DNA of 64,000 nt, taken from NCBI RefSeq assembly GCF_020193575.1, contig NZ_JADYVD010000003.1, positions 62,001-126,000 on the forward strand, written 5' to 3'. Shown piece by piece: positions 43,330-51,208 of this stretch (its first letter is position 1; each line of letters starts with the position of its first letter). The DNA comes from Ensifer sp. IC4062 (GTDB lineage Bacteria > Pseudomonadota > Alphaproteobacteria > Rhizobiales > Rhizobiaceae). The notes beneath the pieces were generated by a model. It searched no databases and had not been told where the DNA came from. It saw only the letters and a list, made by a program, of their open reading frames with translations. A program made the translations under genes and the position numbers.

Positions 43330-44918
43330 TGAAAATCTTCAAGGCCGCGCTGTTCGCGGCATCACTGGCGCTCAGCGTTTCGCCGGCAGCATTGGCCGAA
43401 ACGCCCGCGGATGTCCTGGTCGTCGCTCAGAACATCGACGACATCGTCAGCATCGATCCTGCCGAGGCCTACGAGTTCTCGTCGGGCGAGTATGTCACGC
43501 AAACCTATGACCGCCTGGTGCAGTACGACGCCCCCGACGTTCAGAAGCTCGCGCCCGGCCTGGCGAGCGAGTGGACAGCGGACGATGCCGCCAAGACAAT
43601 TACCTTTACCTTGCGTGACGGTGTGACCTTCTCGTCCGGCAATCCGTTGCGCGCGGAAGACGTGGTCTACTCGTTCAAGCGTGTTGTGGCCCTCAACAAG
43701 GCGCCGGCCTTCATCCTGACCCAGCTCGGCTGGACGCCGGAGAACATCGAGAAGATGGTGACCGCCGACGGCAACAAGGTCATCGTCAAATACGACGGCG
43801 ACTTCTCGTCCGCCTTCGTGCTCAACGTTCTCGCCGCCCGCCCGGCATCGGTCGTCGATGCCGAGACGGTCAAGGCGAACGAGCAGAACGGCGATTTTGG
43901 CAATGCCTGGCTCAAGGCCAATTCCGCCGGAACCGGGCCATTCGTGCTGCGCGCCTTCCGCGCCGGCGAACTCCTGAACCTCCAAAGCAATCCGAACTAT
44001 TTCGGCGGCGCGCCAGCGATCAAAGGCGTGATCATCCGCCACGTGGCGGAAGCAGCCACCCAGCAGCTTCTGCTCGAGACCGGCGACGTCGACATGGCGA
44101 AGAACCTGACGCCTGACCAGGTCGCCGGGATCACCGGCAAGGAAAACATGAAGGTCGAGTCCTATCCGCAGGCGGCCGTCCATTTCCTCTCCTTCAACCA
44201 GAAGACTACCGCCTTGCAGCCGGAAGCGGTCTGGGAGGCAGCACGCTATCTCGTCGACTACAAGGGCATGACCGAAAGCTTCCTCAAGGGACAGATGGAG
44301 GTGCACCAGGCCTTCTGGCCGAAAGGCTTCCCAGGCTCCCTCGACGAGACGCCCTATAGCTACGATGTCGAAAAGGCGAAGAAGATCCTTGCCGACGCTG
44401 GCATCAAGACGCCGATCAACGTGACGCTCGATGTCATCAACTCGACGCCCTTCACCGACATGGCTCAGTCGCTGCAGGCCTCGTTCGCTGAAGCCGGCAT
44501 CAATTTCGAGATCATTCCGGGTACCGGCAGCCAGGTGATCACCAAGTATCGAGCCCGGACCCATGAAGCGATGCTGCTCTATTGGGGGCCCGATTTCATG
44601 GATCCGGATTCCAACGCCGCCGCCTTCGCCTTCAACGAGGACAACTCAGACGACCACTATCAGTCGACGACGACCTGGCGGAATTCCTGGGCCGTTCCGG
44701 CAGAGCTCAACGCGGCCACAAAGGCGGCCAAGGCCGAGGCCGATCCCGCCAAGCGCAACGCGATGTATGTCGACCTGCAGAAGAAGGTGCAGGAGAAGTC
44801 GCCGATCGTGATCATGTTCCAGGCGGCCACTCAGGTGGCGATGAAGAATAATGTCGCGGGCTACGTCAACGGCGCCACGTCCGACTTCGTCTTCTACCGC
44901 CTGGTGAAGAAGAACTAA
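43326..44918 (+). CDS. Family 5 solute-binding protein (DppA/OppA-like)
   Basis: A 530-residue periplasmic binding protein with a Sec signal peptide (MMKIFKAALFAASLALSVSPAALA) and SBP_bac_5 features (LAPGLASEWTADDAAKTITFTLRDGVTFSSGNPLRAEDVVYSF, GTGPFVL). ATG at 43326 lies in the ATGATGA overlap with the regulator stop, after caggag. Ligands of the family include peptides, nickel, opines, sugars and glutathione; the sequence alone does not decide. Hairpins follow the stop. Confidence 0.92.
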   Translation: MMKIFKAALFAASLALSVSPAALAETPADVLVVAQNIDDIVSIDPAEAYEFSSGEYVTQTYDRLVQYDAPDVQKLAPGLASEWTADDAAKTITFTLRDGVTFSSGNPLRAEDVVYSFKRVVALNKAPAFILTQLGWTPENIEKMVTADGNKVIVKYDGDFSSAFVLNVLAARPASVVDAETVKANEQNGDFGNAWLKANSAGTGPFVLRAFRAGELLNLQSNPNYFGGAPAIKGVIIRHVAEAATQQLLLETGDVDMAKNLTPDQVAGITGKENMKVESYPQAAVHFLSFNQKTTALQPEAVWEAARYLVDYKGMTESFLKGQMEVHQAFWPKGFPGSLDETPYSYDVEKAKKILADAGIKTPINVTLDVINSTPFTDMAQSLQASFAEAGINFEIIPGTGSQVITKYRARTHEAMLLYWGPDFMDPDSNAAAFAFNEDNSDDHYQSTTTWRNSWAVPAELNAATKAAKAEADPAKRNAMYVDLQKKVQEKSPIVIMFQAATQVAMKNNVAGYVNGATSDFVFYRLVKKN

Positions 44919-44929
44919 GCGACGGACAC

Positions 44930-44946
44930 GGGTCGTTGCGCGACCC
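44930..44946 (+). terminator. Hairpin after the peptide-binding protein gene
   Basis: GGGTCG (44930-44935), loop TTGCG, CGACCC (44941-44946), 11 bp after the stop. A short GC stem without a strong T tract; a second stem follows at 44973-45000. Confidence 0.4.
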
Positions 44947-44961
44947 ACGTTCACTCCTTCG

Positions 44962-44987
44962 GGAACAAGTCGCGCCGCGGGTCTGTT
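44962..44987 (+). promoter_or_regulatory. Putative EcfG/RpoE2-type promoter of the osmC-like gene
   Basis: GGAAC (44962-44966), 17 bases, TGTT (44984-44987), 81 bp before the osmC-like start. Near the general-stress sigma consensus GGAAC-N16/17-CGTT. OsmC genes are often stress induced. Motif-based only. Confidence 0.4.
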
Positions 44988-45000
44988 AAGGTCCGCGGCG
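44973..45000 (+). terminator. Second hairpin between the binding-protein gene and osmC
   Basis: CGCCGCGG (44973-44980), 12-base loop, CCGCGGCG (44993-45000), followed by TTGTTG. It is a reasonable terminator, and it overlaps the putative EcfG-type promoter of the osmC-like gene. Confidence 0.5.
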
Positions 45001-45068
45001 TTGTTGCAGGAGCGGAGCTTTGCGTCGATATTGCTCCGGCCGCGTGCGCAGCCGGAGGGGGACGGTGA

Positions 45069-45497
45069 ATGGCTGAGTTGAAGGTAAGGACGAGGGAGAC
45101 GGGCGCGACCGCCGTCGTCGGGCGGACGGGCTTCCCGCATGTGACATCGGTCACCGGCGGCGAACTCGATATCGTCACCAGCCCGTCACAACCGGGCTAT
45201 GGCCCGCTCGATCTTCTCTATGCCTCGCTTGCGAGCTGTCTGGTGCTGAGCGCCCGCATTGCCGCAAGCCGCTTCGGCGTGCTCGACAGGCTGACGGAAG
45301 TCTCCGCAAAGGTCACTGGCGAGAAGGCCCACGACGAGCCGTCGCGGGTCGCGCGCTTCGACATCCAATTCGTCATCAGGGGCGATTTCGACGACGCCGT
45401 CCGCCATGCGATCGCCGAGGCGGCCGAGGCGGAGATCTGCACGATCAGCAATACCTTGCGCGGCAATCCGGAATTCGCAACCAGGGTATATGGCTAA
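45069..45497 (+). CDS. OsmC-family peroxiredoxin-like protein
   Basis: A 142-residue cytoplasmic protein of the OsmC/Ohr fold, which reduces organic hydroperoxides through two cysteines. Cys57 (SLASCLVLSARI) and Cys124 (EICTISNTLRGNP) are both present at the expected spacing. The sequence is closer to the general OsmC/YhfA branch than to Ohr. It stands alone behind a terminator and a putative EcfG-type promoter. Confidence 0.9.
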   Translation: MAELKVRTRETGATAVVGRTGFPHVTSVTGGELDIVTSPSQPGYGPLDLLYASLASCLVLSARIAASRFGVLDRLTEVSAKVTGEKAHDEPSRVARFDIQFVIRGDFDDAVRHAIAEAAEAEICTISNTLRGNPEFATRVYG

Positions 45498-45805
45498 TCC
45501 GTATCACCCAAGGGTCCCAGAGGGGTAGCAACCGCCGCCGTTTGTGCTCGCATCCGCGCCTCGCAGCTGGGTGTACCTGTGGTCGTGGGAACCTTCTCCT
45601 ATCAAGCGACGTTTGTAATTGCTCGCTCGCGATTCCGCGGCTTTGAGGTCGGCGACCGCCGGCTCCACCGGAAGAGGTCGAGCAGTGATCTTCGGGAGGT
45701 TGTCGAGCGCTTCACCGGACACCTCTACCCGGCTTCGCGCCATCCGGCTGGATGTGACGCGAAGGTTTGACGCCCGCCGCCTTCCGCATTGAGGAGGCAG
45801 CGTCC
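45498..45805. other. 308-bp intergenic region upstream of the DUF2231 gene
   Basis: Apart from a promoter-like motif at 45588-45613, nothing is recognised. Short frames exist on both strands (for example 45579-45770 plus) but lack ribosome sites and known patterns. It may contain a decayed gene. Confidence 0.45.
45588..45613 (+). promoter_or_regulatory. EcfG/RpoE2-type promoter motif upstream of the DUF2231 gene
   Basis: GGAAC (45588-45592), 17 bases, CGTT (45610-45613). This is an exact match to the alphaproteobacterial general-stress promoter consensus. The DUF2231 start lies about 190 bp downstream, which would imply a long leader or a small unannotated gene between. Confidence 0.5.
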
Positions 45806-46327
45806 ATGACTTGGAATGAAAGTCACACTTCAACGACGGCGCAAGGAGCCGTATCCACGCCGGAATTGGCGCGTTCCACCGGCAATCCGCGCAGCACGCT
45901 CCAGATCGCCGGCCACCCGATTCACCCGATGCTCATTCCGTTTCCGGTAGTCTTCGTGGTGACGACGCTGTTTTGCGATCTCGCCTTCTGGCAGACGGGC
46001 TCGTCATCATGGTCGGCCGCGGCGCTGTGGCTCCTCGGTGGCGCGCTGGTCTTCGGCGCATTGGCAGCGGTCGCCGGTCTGACGGATTTCCTGGGCGAGC
46101 CTCTGATCCAGAAACTGACGGATGCCTGGTATCACTTCATCGGCAACGCGGTGGCAATCGTCGTGACGGCGGTGAACTTCTATCTGCGCTATTCGAATGG
46201 CGACCAGGCGGTGATACCGGAAGGACTGCTGCTGTCGCTCATCGTCTTCGGAATTTTCTTGTTCACCGGCTGGAAGGGCTGGGAGCTGGTCTATCGCCAC
46301 CGGGTCGGCGTCTCCGACGAGCTTTAG
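45806..46327 (+). CDS. DUF2231 membrane protein
   Basis: A 173-residue predicted inner-membrane protein with about four helices (IPFPVVFVVTTLFCDLAFW, ALWLLGGALVFGALAAVAGL, HFIGNAVAIVVTAVNFYL, LLLSLIVFGIFLFTGW) and the DUF2231 motif GHPIHPMLIPFPVV with paired histidines. Function of the family is unknown; links to redox or cytochrome proteins have been suggested by context elsewhere. ATG at 45806 follows gaggag; an in-frame start at 45767 adds 13 residues without support. Confidence 0.88.
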   Translation: MTWNESHTSTTAQGAVSTPELARSTGNPRSTLQIAGHPIHPMLIPFPVVFVVTTLFCDLAFWQTGSSSWSAAALWLLGGALVFGALAAVAGLTDFLGEPLIQKLTDAWYHFIGNAVAIVVTAVNFYLRYSNGDQAVIPEGLLLSLIVFGIFLFTGWKGWELVYRHRVGVSDEL

Positions 46328-46499
46328 CTCAGCAGCAGGGACGCCCATCTGAAGCTGCAGAGCCCCCGGGGCAAGGCCGGGCTGAGATTCTGTTCATCAA
46401 AACACTCATTCTGACGCAAACTTGCTAGCGTCGACCGCGATTCTCTGATCGACTGCAGCGGTCATCAGTGAAAACCGTCGAAGCTCAGGTGCCGAACGA

Positions 46500-47309
46500 A
46501 TGCCGCAGCCACGCTCCGCTTACGAGTTCAACTCCATCATTGTCCGCACACCGTCGCAATCTGTCGTTAACGGCCTGCGCGCTGACGATCGCGGCAACCC
46601 GACCTACGAGGGCGTGAAGGCCGAGCATGACGCCTATATCGGCGCAATGCGCAAAGCGGGCGTCGACGTGACTGTTCTGCCGGCGCTCGAAGCCTTCCCG
46701 GATTCAATCTTCGTAGAGGACCCGGCGCTGGTCTTCACCGAAGGCGCGATCCTTCTGCGTCCGGGTGCACCGACCCGCGTCAACGAAACCAGGGAAATCG
46801 AGCCGACGCTGCGCGAGATGTTCGAGACCGTTCTCGACCTGCCGGGCACAGGCTATGCCGATGGCGGAGACGTGCTGACGACCCGTGAAAGCGTGATGAT
46901 CGGTCTCTCGGCCCGCACCGACAAGGCAGGCGCCGAAGCGCTTCAGAGCTGTCTCGACAAGCTCGGCCGCAAGAGCGAGATCGTCGCGACACCTGAAGGC
47001 GTTCTTCACTTCAAGACCGATTGCTCGCTGCTCGACGACGAGACCGTGCTTTCCACCAATCGCCTGGCGCGTTCGGGCGTCTTCAGGAAATTCAAGCAGG
47101 TCATCATTCCGGAGGGCGAGGAGGCGGCCGCCAATGCGCTGCGCGTCAACGACGTCGTCATGGTCGGCTCCGACTTCCCGCGCACGATCGAGATGCTCGA
47201 CAATGCCGGCTTCAGGGTCGTGCCGCTGAAGACCACGGAAATCGGCAAGATCGATGCAGGGCTCTCCTGCATGTCGCTGCGTTGGTTCAGCCGCGGAAAA
47301 GATGGGTAA
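46500..47309 (+). CDS. Dimethylarginine dimethylaminohydrolase (DDAH)-like amidinohydrolase
   Basis: A 269-residue protein of the amidinotransferase/arginine deiminase superfamily. It has DSIFVEDPALVF (residues 68-79), ADGGDVL (120-126), His170 in GVLHFKTDCS and the nucleophile Cys257 in DAGLSCMSLRW, the Cys-His-acid set of DDAH. The reaction would be N-methylarginine to citrulline plus methylamine. Related family members act on arginine or ornithine derivatives. The start ATG follows caggtgc. It is monocistronic; no arginine pathway genes adjoin it. Confidence 0.85.
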   Translation: MPQPRSAYEFNSIIVRTPSQSVVNGLRADDRGNPTYEGVKAEHDAYIGAMRKAGVDVTVLPALEAFPDSIFVEDPALVFTEGAILLRPGAPTRVNETREIEPTLREMFETVLDLPGTGYADGGDVLTTRESVMIGLSARTDKAGAEALQSCLDKLGRKSEIVATPEGVLHFKTDCSLLDDETVLSTNRLARSGVFRKFKQVIIPEGEEAAANALRVNDVVMVGSDFPRTIEMLDNAGFRVVPLKTTEIGKIDAGLSCMSLRWFSRGKDG

Positions 47310-47479
47310 ATCGGTGCCGTACAGGAACGGACGATACCAGATCGTCGCAGGCGCGTGGCCTGCCCTGCTTAATTGTTCGACTACGCCCAATCTGCTATCA
47401 TTTTAGTCATGGCTAATGCGGCTCGGACAGCCGCCGGCCGATACAATGACAACAATGAATGCGATCCGGGAGAACGGCC

Positions 47480-48034
47480 ATGAAAGGGCTTCTAACGGCC
47501 GCTGCTCTATTAGCAGCAAGCAGCTTGGTTGCAGTGGAGGGCGTCGCCGCCGACGCAGCCGCCGACGACTCTGCACTGATCAAAAGCGCCGAATCCGCTG
47601 CGCCCGCTGCGGTATCAAGCGGTGCTGCGATCCACGCTATGGACGAGAAGGGCAATATGCGCACGTTGAGGGAGGGCACGAACGGCTTCTGGTGCATGCC
47701 GGACGTTCCGGCCACGCCCGGCCCGGACCCGATGTGCGGCGATGCCAATGCAATGGAATGGGCGACGGCATGGATCCAAAAAAAGGAGCCGCCCAAAGGG
47801 AAGGTGGGCTTCATCTATATGCTGGCTGGGGGCAGCGACGCGAGCAACACTGATCCTTATGCGACAAAACCCGAAGAGGGTAACAACTGGGTTGAAACCG
47901 GTTCGCATGTCATGATCGTCAACGCGACGGACATGATGCAAGGCTATCCGACGGACCCTAAGCCCGACACCTCCCGGCCGTATGTGATGTGGGCAGGCAC
48001 TCCCTACGCCCACCTTATGATACCGGTGAGATAG
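47480..48034 (+). CDS. Exported protein of unknown function
   Basis: A 184-residue protein with a clear Sec signal peptide (MKGLLTAAALLAASSLVAVEGVAADA, cleavage near residue 24). The mature part has a Cys pair in FWCMPDVPATPGPDPMCGD and a conserved-looking C-terminal half (GKVGFIYMLAGGSDASN, WVETGSHVMIVNATDMMQGYP, YVMWAGTPYAHLMIPV). I do not recognise the family with certainty. The disulfide-capable cysteines fit the periplasm or outside. The ATG at 47480 has a ggagaacgg site. A 12-bp perfect terminator stem follows. Confidence 0.8.
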   Translation: MKGLLTAAALLAASSLVAVEGVAADAAADDSALIKSAESAAPAAVSSGAAIHAMDEKGNMRTLREGTNGFWCMPDVPATPGPDPMCGDANAMEWATAWIQKKEPPKGKVGFIYMLAGGSDASNTDPYATKPEEGNNWVETGSHVMIVNATDMMQGYPTDPKPDTSRPYVMWAGTPYAHLMIPVR

Positions 48035-48341
48035 CGCCAGTGGAAAAGCCGGGCGGGCGCGAACGGTTGTTCGCGCCCGCAAATCGCAGCTAAGACAGCC
48101 ATATGCATTTGCCTATTCGCTAAGCACTCGTTTTCGTCTGTGCTGTGCGCCCGCACACGGCGCTGCAAAATCATTGTCGCGGGGTTCAGTCTCGACATGG
48201 AGAGGGCGCGGACCGTTCACAAGATGCAGTTTTGAGAAAGCACGCCCTGATTGAGCCGAACTTGCGGAACAAGCCGACGCCTGGCCCGTTTACCTGCGTA
48301 CCTGAGGTCGCCACGAATGCAACCATGCGCGGAGCCTCCTT
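48035..48341. other. 307-bp intergenic region upstream of the TSUP gene
   Basis: It contains the hairpin at 48053-48080 and otherwise no recognised gene or repeat. Promoter elements for the downstream gene could not be assigned. Confidence 0.4.
48053..48080 (+). terminator. Strong hairpin after the exported-protein gene
   Basis: GCGGGCGCGAAC (48053-48064), loop GGTT, GTTCGCGCCCGC (48069-48080): a perfect 12-bp stem with a tight loop 18 bp after the stop. There is no T tract downstream, but the stem is very stable. Confidence 0.7.
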
Positions 48342-49118
48342 ATGGAAGACTTCCTCTTGTTCGCGGCGGTCGGGTTTCTCGCCCAGGCGGTCGATGGTGC
48401 TCTCGGAATGGCGTATGGCGTTATCTCCTCGACGGTGCTCCTTGCCTTCGGTGTGCCGCCGGCGCAAGCATCCGCTTCAGCCCATGCAGCGGAATTGTTC
48501 ACCACCGCGGCCTCCGGAACGGGGCATCTCTTTCACCGCAACATCGACTGGAAGCTGTTTCGGCGGCTCATTCCCTTTGGTGTCGCCGGCGGGATGCTAG
48601 GCGCCTTCGTAGTCACTTCGTTTGACGGAGATCAGGTCAAGCCATTCGTTACAGCTTACCTCGCAATTATAGGGAGCTGGCTTTTATACCGGTCGTTTCA
48701 TCGTATTCCGACCAACCCGGTGAAATTGAGAATTGTCGCGCCCCTTGGCGCAACCGCCGGCTTCCTGGATGCAGCAGGTGGCGGCGGCTGGGGTCCCGTT
48801 GCCACCACCGGCCTGCTCGGCGCGGGCGGACAGCCGCGGTTCGTGATTGGCACAGTCAATGCGAGCGAGTTCCTGATTGCACTTACCGTGTCACTGAGCT
48901 TCCTCGTCACCATTATAACCGGCCACTGGAAGCAAGCCGGCGAATTGGGTGATTATCTAACATCCGTTGGCGGGCTGATAATCGGAGGCGTCCTGGCGGC
49001 GCCGCTGGCGGGATGGATGGTCAAGACATTGCAGGAGAGGATACTCCTGCGCCTCGTCGGCGCTCTGATCACGCTTTTGGCCGGCTATCAGACGCTCGAA
49101 CTGACTGGATTGGTATGA
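48342..49118 (+). CDS. Sulfite exporter TauE/SafE (TSUP) family permease
   Basis: A 258-residue inner-membrane protein with about seven to eight helices. The TSUP repeats are visible: FAAVGFLAQAVDGALGMAYGVISSTVLLAFGVPPAQASASAHAAE at the N-terminus and APLGATAGFLDAAGGGGWGPVATTGLLGAGGQPRFVIGTVNASEF in the second half. Members move sulfite, sulfoacetate or related anions. No sulfonate genes adjoin it, so the substrate is open. The ATG follows cggagcc. Confidence 0.9.
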   Translation: MEDFLLFAAVGFLAQAVDGALGMAYGVISSTVLLAFGVPPAQASASAHAAELFTTAASGTGHLFHRNIDWKLFRRLIPFGVAGGMLGAFVVTSFDGDQVKPFVTAYLAIIGSWLLYRSFHRIPTNPVKLRIVAPLGATAGFLDAAGGGGWGPVATTGLLGAGGQPRFVIGTVNASEFLIALTVSLSFLVTIITGHWKQAGELGDYLTSVGGLIIGGVLAAPLAGWMVKTLQERILLRLVGALITLLAGYQTLELTGLV

Positions 49119-49150
49119 GGAGTCCAGATAAGTCAGGGACGATCTCCGCA

Positions 49151-50527
49151 CTACTTTGCCGGCGACAAGTCCCCGAACACTGTCGGGATCAGTTCCGAGA
49201 CGGTCGGGTGGATGTGCACGGCGCGGGTGATCGTCGTATAGGGCTTCTTCGCATACATGACGTCCAGAATGCTCTGGATCGCCTCGTCTCCGCCCGTGCC
49301 GAGGATCGATGCGCCGAGGATTTCCTCAGTGTCCGCATCGACGATCACTTTCATGAAGCCCTGCGTCTCGCCCTTTTCGACGGCACGGCCGACCCGTGTC
49401 ATCGGCCGTGTGCCAATCAGGAGCTTGCGGCCGCTCTTGCGGGCTTCGCTCTCGGTCATCCCGGCGCGCCCGAGTGGTGGGTCGATATAGAGCGCGTAGG
49501 TCGGGATCCGGTCAGTCACCTGGCGCGGATCGTTGTCGAGGAGGTTGGCGGCGACGATTTCGAAGTCGTTGTAGGAGGTGTGAGTGAACGCACCCCGGCC
49601 GTTGCAGTCGCCCATCGCAAAGATATGCGGAACGCTCGATCGCAGGAAATCGTCGACCTCGATATTGCCTCGCGCGTCGGTTTTCACGCCAGCCTTGTCG
49701 AGCCCGAGATCGTCCGTATTCGGCCGGCGGCCGGTGGCGAGCAGCACATGCGAGCCGATGACCTCCGGCGCCCCTGATGTACAATCAACGCCGGCGGCGA
49801 CCCCGTCTTCATGCTTGGCGAAGCGGATGCATTCGGCATTGAGGCGGATATGGATGCCTTCCTTTTCGAGAATGTCGCGGATCGCATCGGAGACGTCCGG
49901 GTCTTCCCGCCCGATCAGGCGCCGCCCCTTCTCGATGACCGTGACCTCTGAACCGAAGCGACGGAACATCTGGGCGAATTCGAGCCCGATATAGCTGCCC
50001 CCGATGACGACGAGATGGTCCGGAAGTTCGGCGAGGTCCATCATCGACGTATTGGTGAGATAGGGAACCTCGTCGACACCCGGAAAATCCGGAACGGCGG
50101 CACGTCCGCCGGTGTTGATAAAAATCTGGTCGCCGGAAATCAGCTCATCGCCGACGCGAACGTCCGTCGGGCTTTCGAAGCGTGCGTGGCCTTCGATGAC
50201 GGTGCAGTTGTTCATTCCCTTGAGCCAGCTCTCGACGCCCGAACGGGCGTCGAGCCGAACCTTCTCCTTGCGCGCCATGACGCGGGCGAAGTCGATGGCA
50301 ATCGTGCCGGTCGTCATGCCGTATTCGGCGCCGCGACGGGCGGTGTGGATCGCGTAGGCGCTGGCGACCATCGCCTTGGTCGGCATGCAGCCGGTGTTGA
50401 CGCAGGTCCCGCCGAAGAGCTTGCGTTCGACGAGCGCAACCGTTTTACCGGCAGCTGTCAGCCGCCCGGCGAGTGATGGTCCGGCCTGACCGGCGCCGAT
50501 GATGATTGCGTCGAAGTGTTTGCTCAT
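49151..50527 (-). CDS. Mercuric-reductase-like FAD/NAD(P) disulfide oxidoreductase
   Basis: A 458-residue flavoprotein of the pyridine nucleotide-disulfide oxidoreductase class I family: FAD motif DAIIIGAGQAGPSLA, redox disulfide GGTCVNTGCMPTK (Cys42, Cys47), NAD motif VVIGGSYIGLEFA, second FAD site IFAMGDCNGRGAF and C-terminal HIHPTVSELIP with the His-Glu pair of the dimer partner. No N-terminal HMA domain and no terminal vicinal Cys pair, so Hg(II) reduction is doubtful despite usual naming. ATG at 50527 overlaps the stop of the DUF4126 gene (ATGA). Confidence 0.9.
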   Translation of the reverse strand: MSKHFDAIIIGAGQAGPSLAGRLTAAGKTVALVERKLFGGTCVNTGCMPTKAMVASAYAIHTARRGAEYGMTTGTIAIDFARVMARKEKVRLDARSGVESWLKGMNNCTVIEGHARFESPTDVRVGDELISGDQIFINTGGRAAVPDFPGVDEVPYLTNTSMMDLAELPDHLVVIGGSYIGLEFAQMFRRFGSEVTVIEKGRRLIGREDPDVSDAIRDILEKEGIHIRLNAECIRFAKHEDGVAAGVDCTSGAPEVIGSHVLLATGRRPNTDDLGLDKAGVKTDARGNIEVDDFLRSSVPHIFAMGDCNGRGAFTHTSYNDFEIVAANLLDNDPRQVTDRIPTYALYIDPPLGRAGMTESEARKSGRKLLIGTRPMTRVGRAVEKGETQGFMKVIVDADTEEILGASILGTGGDEAIQSILDVMYAKKPYTTITRAVHIHPTVSELIPTVFGDLSPAK

Positions 50528-50988
50528 GACACGGAGGACACCACCCAAAAGGCTAGCAGAATTGCAACAAGATCTTCGAGAAGGGCGATCGGCAAATCCT
50601 TGCCAACGGCGAGGCCAAGTCGCTTTCGTGCCTCGTAGCCACCGAGCGTACCGATGACAGCCCCGATGACGCCGGCGATCGCACCGCCAATGAGCGATCC
50701 GCCCGCAGTGCCGATCACCGCGCCGCAGAAGCCGCCGCTGACGATGCGTGCGCCGAACTGCTGCGGCACCTTCCGGCTCGGCGTGCTTGGAAGCTTATCG
50801 GTGACATATTCGACGAGCGCCAGCAGGCCGAAGACATAGGGTGTGAACCGGAAGCCCATGAAAGCCGCCCAACTGTTGGAAACAGGCAGCCAGCCGGCAG
50901 CCGCGGCGATGCTGACGGCGGCGGGCGCGGTCATGGCACGAAGCCCCGCCACGACACCAATCAAAAGCGCGAGAATGAAGACGGACAT
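50524..50988 (-). CDS. DUF4126 membrane protein
   Basis: A 154-residue predicted membrane protein with about four helices: VFILALLIGVVAGLRAMTAPAAVSIAAAAGWL, YVFGLLALVEYVTDKLPSTPSR, a glycine-rich segment GGSLIGGAIAGVIGAVIGTLGGY and LLEDLVAILLAFWVV. This fits DUF4126. The ATG at 50988 follows gggggaa; the longer frame to 51081 is not favoured. Its stop overlaps the flavoprotein start, so the two are co-translated. Function unknown; some link to the flavoprotein is implied. Confidence 0.87.
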   Translation of the reverse strand: MSVFILALLIGVVAGLRAMTAPAAVSIAAAAGWLPVSNSWAAFMGFRFTPYVFGLLALVEYVTDKLPSTPSRKVPQQFGARIVSGGFCGAVIGTAGGSLIGGAIAGVIGAVIGTLGGYEARKRLGLAVGKDLPIALLEDLVAILLAFWVVSSVS

Positions 50989-51208
50989 GTTTCCCCCGAA
51001 ACAACTCCATGCGCAGAGGGGAGAGTGGCTGAGAACGGGATCGATTGCAATGTCCAATCGAAGGCTGTGCGCATTGAGCATTCAACCGCAGGTGCGGATG
51101 CGCAACCCGCTCTATTTTTCGCCGAACCCTGACATATATGGAATGGCTTACGCCGACGCGGCGAAGAATCCGTGATCAAACTGCGGGACCAAATCGAGGG
51201 AGATAATC

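Noticed and set aside
45504-45833. Possible minus-strand gene of 109 residues
   Set aside because: No ribosome site, no recognisable motif, and it overlaps the promoter region and start of the DUF2231 gene.
49151-50527. Mercuric reductase (merA)
   Set aside because: The protein lacks the HMA domain and the C-terminal Cys pair, and no mer genes are nearby; only family-level assignment is kept.
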